A DNA stretch of 64,000 nucleotides, taken from contig NZ_CM001484.1 in NCBI RefSeq assembly GCF_000243395.2, positions 4,233,450-4,297,449 of the forward strand. Reading direction: 5' to 3'. A model generated the notes under the pieces. The model was given only the letters and a program-made list of their open reading frames with translations. It had not been told where the DNA came from and searched no databases. The stretch's first letter is position 1. Each line of letters begins with the position of its first letter. The DNA is from Saccharomonospora glauca K62. Its GTDB lineage: Bacteria; Actinomycetota; Actinomycetes; Mycobacteriales; Pseudonocardiaceae. Shown here in pieces: positions 60,669 to 64,000 of the stretch. The translations under genes and the position numbers were made by a program.

Positions 60669-60915
60669 GCGCCCCGCGCCTCACTCGAAAGTGACAGCGC
60701 CATTCATCGACAGACCGTTCCGGACGGTGCAACCGCGATTACCCGAAACGTGGTCGCAGGCATAGTCCCGAGGAAGTAAGGGAACACGCGAAGCGGCTCC
60801 GGCGAGTTGCCCGTGTACCGTAGAAGTGATCCACTCGAAGTCGGCACACGGGGCACGACACAACGCACGACACAACAATGTCTCGTGGGCGAGGATGAAG
60901 GGTGGTAATGCCGCG

Positions 60916-61545
60916 ATGACCTCAATACTCGATCCCGACGTTGAGTACGTCGTGCTGTGCGGATCGCGGCACGAACGCATCGGCTACGCACCGAAGGCCG
61001 AGGTCCACCACGAGTCCACCCCGTTGCACCTGGCGTTCTCCTGCTACCTATTCGATCAGGAAGGCAATTTCCTGGTCACCTGGCGCGCCAAACACAAGCG
61101 CACCTTCCCCGGCGTCCGCACCAATTCCTGCTGCGGCCACCCCGGCCCCGGCGAAATCATTCCGGACGCGATCGCACGGCGGCTCGCCGAGGAACTCGGG
61201 ACGACGGCCGATCGCATCGAGCTGGTGCTGCCCGAATTCCGCTACGAGGCCACCATGGCGGACGGCGTCCGCGAAAACGAGGTGTGCCCCGTGTACCGCG
61301 CCACGGTGAACACTCGACCGAACGTCGTTCCGAATCCCGAGGAGGTCGACGACACGGCCTGGGTCCCGTGGCGACAATTCGTGGCCGAAGTGGAGGCCGA
61401 CCGCACCAGCGTGTCACCGTGGTGCGCCCTCCAGGTCGACCAACTGCTCGCTCTCGGCCCCGACCCGCTCTCCTGGCCGGTCTCCGACGACAGCCGGCTG
61501 CCCGACGCGGCACGGGAGCCGCTGGAAGCCCGCCGCTGGACGTAG
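60916..61545 (+). CDS. idi: Isopentenyl-diphosphate delta-isomerase, type I
   Basis: A 209-residue Nudix-fold isomerase from ATG 60916; an upstream in-frame ATG at 60895 is possible. Key residues are visible: metal-binding His in HLAFSCYLF, the catalytic Cys region TNSCCGHPGPGE, the Nudix-like RRLAEELG, and the catalytic Glu in NEVCPVYRA. It interconverts isopentenyl and dimethylallyl diphosphate for terpenoid, carotenoid or quinone synthesis. A run of about 250 bp without a gene precedes it. Confidence 0.94.
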   Translation: MTSILDPDVEYVVLCGSRHERIGYAPKAEVHHESTPLHLAFSCYLFDQEGNFLVTWRAKHKRTFPGVRTNSCCGHPGPGEIIPDAIARRLAEELGTTADRIELVLPEFRYEATMADGVRENEVCPVYRATVNTRPNVVPNPEEVDDTAWVPWRQFVAEVEADRTSVSPWCALQVDQLLALGPDPLSWPVSDDSRLPDAAREPLEARRWT

Positions 61546-61720
61546 GACCGCGGCAAAGCAGGGGCTGTCACACGACGACGAACCGAATACGCCATGATCA
61601 CCCCTCGGCAAGGCACGAACGGGTGACCGATGGCACGGGCGCGAGTACGCCGTGCCCGGTCTCGGCGGACACCCGCATGTCAGGTGCCGGCAGCGGTTCG
61701 ACAGGTCGTCGTGGAGCGTC

Positions 61721-64000
61721 GTGAGCAACGGAGACAAACCAACGCAGGACAACGGTCGGGGGCACCACAGGTCGATCCGGAAGCGGCTGGCGGGCACCGT
61801 GCTGGTCCCGAGCATCGCGCTCCTGCTGCTGTGGGTCGGAATGTCCGCGTACTTCGTCGTGGACGCGTTCTCCCTGCGTGCCGTGGGGTCGAGCGTGCAG
61901 CGGGTGTCGATCCCCGCGATCACCTCGCTGAGCCGACTACAGCAGGAACGGCAGCTGTCCCTGGTCTACCTCGAAAAGCAGTGGGTCGGCCTGCTGGAAC
62001 TCCAGCAACAGCACCAACGAGTCGACGACTCCATCGCCACCCTGCGGGAGGCGATGGACGAGATCCGGGACGACCTGCCCGAGGAGATCGCAAGCCGTAT
62101 CGGCGATCTCGAACGCGGCCTCGCCCGGCTTCCCGACGTTCGTTCCGGAATCAATCTGCGAACCTCCTCGCCCGAGGAGGTGAACGAGTACTACAACGGA
62201 CTCATCGACACCGCCACGCGCCTGTTCGACACGCAGGCCCGCCTCGTTCCGGACGTGGAGGCCACCCAGAACGGTCTCATGGCGACTGAGCTCTTCCGGG
62301 CCTCCGACCACATGTCGCGGGCGGCCTCACTGGCCTCGACGGCCTTCGCCCACGGCAACTTCACCTCGACCGACCACCGCATGTTCTCCGAGCTGGTCGG
62401 CTCCTACCGCTCGATACTCAGCGCGGCCGCCCCCAACCTGCTCCCCGACACCCGCCGCTCCTACGACGAGCTGGTCTCGGCCGAACGCTGGGAAGCCCTG
62501 CAACGCGTCGAGAACGAGCTGATCGCCCACGGCCCCGGCCATCTCGACGTGGCCGGGTTCTCCCTCACCGGCGTCGAGCTGCGCGACCTCACCAACCAGG
62601 TCTCCAACGACCTCGCGTCACTCACCATCACGCAGGCCGATCGAACGGCGTCGGAAGCACTGGAGGGCGCGAGCAGCAATCTCACCAACGTGCTGCTGGG
62701 CAGCGCGCTCACGCTCCTCGCCGCCCTCGCGTCGATCCTGGTCGCCTTCCGGGTCTCCAACACGTTGGTCGACCGCACCCTGATGACCCGACTCGAACGG
62801 CTGCGCAACGACTCGCTCGAACTCGCCAGCACCCGACTGCCGAACATCGTGAAGCGGTTGAAGGACGGCGAGGCCGTGGACGTGAACGCCGAGCTGCCCC
62901 GACTCGACCACGGTCGGGACGAGATCGGGCAGGTGGCCGAGGCGTTCAACCTCGCTCAGCTCACGGCCGTCAACGCGGCGGTCAGCGAAGCGAAGGCCCG
63001 CAAGGGTGTGAACAACGTGTTTCTCGGCATCGCCCACCGCAACCAGGGCCTGGTGCATCGCCAGCTGCAGATCCTCGACCGGATGGAGAGCCGGGAGGAG
63101 AATCCGGCGCAGCTCAAGAGCCTGTTCCAGCTCGACAACCTCGCCACCCGAGCTCGCCGCACCACCGAGAACCTGATCATTCTCGGCGGAAAGCAGCCCG
63201 GTCGGCGCTGGCGCAAGCCCGTCAAGCTCCTGGACGTGCTCCGAGCCGCGATCTCCGAGACCGAGCACTTCTCACGCGTCGAGGTGGAGCCCGTCCCCGA
63301 CGTGGCGCTCGTGGGGTCCGCGGTGGCCGACACCATTCACCTCGTCGCCGAGCTGGTGGACAACGCGACGACGTTCTCACCTCCGGGATCGCCCGTGTAC
63401 CTGAGCGGGACGAAGGTGGCGCGCGGCGTGATCATCGACATCGCCGACCAAGGGCTCGGGATGAAGGACGAGGTCCGCGAATGGGCGAACTCGATGATGG
63501 CCGAGCCGCCCGAGTTCGACGCCATGGCCATGAAGGCCGATTCGAGTCTCGGCTTGTTCGTGGTCGCGCGGCTCGCACACCGCCTCGGCGCGAAGGTCAC
63601 CTTTGACTCCTCCCGCTACGGCGGTACCCGAGCCACCGTGTTGCTGCCCACCGACGTGCTGGCCAGTGAGGAGCAGGCCACCGACACCGACTCGGGTTTT
63701 CACGCCATGCTGGCGAAGACGCCCGAGCTCAAGGTGCACGACCCAGCCGTCACGACGCCGGAGCAAGAGGCCGCGGCGGCAGCGACGCAGGCCTCGCCGA
63801 ACCCGATGTCCGCCCCGGAACAGCCCACGCACCAGTCGCCCGCTCACGCGCCTCGGTTCGAGTCGGCCGTCCCCGTGAACGGGTCGTCCCCCACGACGCC
63901 GACGTCCCGACCGGGTGAAGCGGGGACGGCCCCCGTGCGGGAGGAGGAACCTTCGGCCACGGCCGGAGTCTCCGAAACGCCCGCCGGGGGACTTCCGCGG
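61721..64000 (+). CDS. Conservon-type sensor histidine kinase (CvnA-like), partial
   Basis: An open frame starts at GTG 61721 (GGAG seven bases upstream) and runs off the end after 760 codons. The order is a basic N-terminus, a membrane helix (VLVPSIALLLLWVGMSAYF), a nitrate/nitrite-sensing-like helical external domain (about 70-310), a second helix (VLLGSALTLLAALASILVAF), HAMP, then a HATPase domain with ELVDNATTFSPP and DIADQGLGM. The dimer helix NVFLGIAHRNQGLVHRQLQILDRME is the form found in Streptomyces CvnA proteins. The tail is Pro/Ala-rich. CvnB, C and D genes should follow. Confidence 0.9.
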   Translation, partial: MSNGDKPTQDNGRGHHRSIRKRLAGTVLVPSIALLLLWVGMSAYFVVDAFSLRAVGSSVQRVSIPAITSLSRLQQERQLSLVYLEKQWVGLLELQQQHQRVDDSIATLREAMDEIRDDLPEEIASRIGDLERGLARLPDVRSGINLRTSSPEEVNEYYNGLIDTATRLFDTQARLVPDVEATQNGLMATELFRASDHMSRAASLASTAFAHGNFTSTDHRMFSELVGSYRSILSAAAPNLLPDTRRSYDELVSAERWEALQRVENELIAHGPGHLDVAGFSLTGVELRDLTNQVSNDLASLTITQADRTASEALEGASSNLTNVLLGSALTLLAALASILVAFRVSNTLVDRTLMTRLERLRNDSLELASTRLPNIVKRLKDGEAVDVNAELPRLDHGRDEIGQVAEAFNLAQLTAVNAAVSEAKARKGVNNVFLGIAHRNQGLVHRQLQILDRMESREENPAQLKSLFQLDNLATRARRTTENLIILGGKQPGRRWRKPVKLLDVLRAAISETEHFSRVEVEPVPDVALVGSAVADTIHLVAELVDNATTFSPPGSPVYLSGTKVARGVIIDIADQGLGMKDEVREWANSMMAEPPEFDAMAMKADSSLGLFVVARLAHRLGAKVTFDSSRYGGTRATVLLPTDVLASEEQATDTDSGFHAMLAKTPELKVHDPAVTTPEQEAAAAATQASPNPMSAPEQPTHQSPAHAPRFESAVPVNGSSPTTPTSRPGEAGTAPVREEEPSATAGVSETPAGGLPR

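Overview
The window is very GC-rich, with many GTG and TTG starts, dense ATGA/GTGA stop-start overlaps and long non-coding shadow frames. Gene content points to an actinobacterium of the Pseudonocardiales type, for example Saccharomonospora or Amycolatopsis; the genus is an inference. Markers are the GlnX-GlnH-PknG cluster, a mycoredoxin, an F420-type (Ddn-like) nitroreductase, a WhiJ-like regulator with a DUF397 partner, an MT0933-type antitoxin and a conservon-type sensor kinase.

Left part (1-18 kb). After a partial gene, an antitoxin-like protein and a frameshifted FUSC-family membrane gene, the minus strand carries a tight six-gene block (8604 down to 2633). In transcription order it encodes a papain-like (C1) cysteine protease without a signal peptide, a GWDPY-repeat protein, a chagasin-like (I42) cysteine-protease inhibitor, an ECF sigma factor, a small beta-rich protein, and a TPR-CHAT (caspase-like) protease. 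The papain-like protease and the GWDPY protein appear to share a C-terminal module of about 60 residues (W-x6-GW-x2-L). This is the strongest candidate in the window for an undescribed protease-based conflict or cell-death system. Next come a GbsR/MarR regulator divergent from an ABC-2 exporter, a lipoprotein, a succinate-semialdehyde dehydrogenase, a coiled-coil protein, a mycoredoxin, a TetR/Ddn pair with palindromic operators, an OsmC protein and a stand-alone ketoacyl synthase.

Middle part (18-40.5 kb). This holds a PAS-GGDEF-EAL c-di-GMP enzyme, a lutABC lactate-oxidation operon ending in a tiny LuxR-type regulator and preceded by a decayed rhamnulokinase gene, a YceI protein, an SDR/carboxymuconolactone decarboxylase pair, a tRNA-Glu/Asp/Phe operon, a cold-shock protein, an L,D-transpeptidase, thioesterases, a metallophosphoesterase, the GlnX-GlnH-PknG amino-acid sensing pathway, and a BlaI/M56-peptidase pair with a BlaI-type operator placed in front of the next gene.

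Right part (40.5-64 kb). An accessory stretch holds a broken acetyltransferase, a frameshifted polymorphic-type toxin with its likely immunity gene, a four-gene type I restriction-modification operon (hsdR, hsdS, hsdM and a degenerate N6-methylase-like protein with an N-terminal HTH), a WhiJ/DUF397 pair with three overlapping small genes, and an array of 21-bp-phased repeats. A second such array lies 5.7 kb further on. Between and after them are an MMPL transporter with its MarR regulator, a TetR-controlled drug-type ABC exporter with twin operators, a homocysteine S-methyltransferase, isopentenyl-diphosphate isomerase, and the start of a conservon (CvnA-type sensor kinase) that runs off the end.
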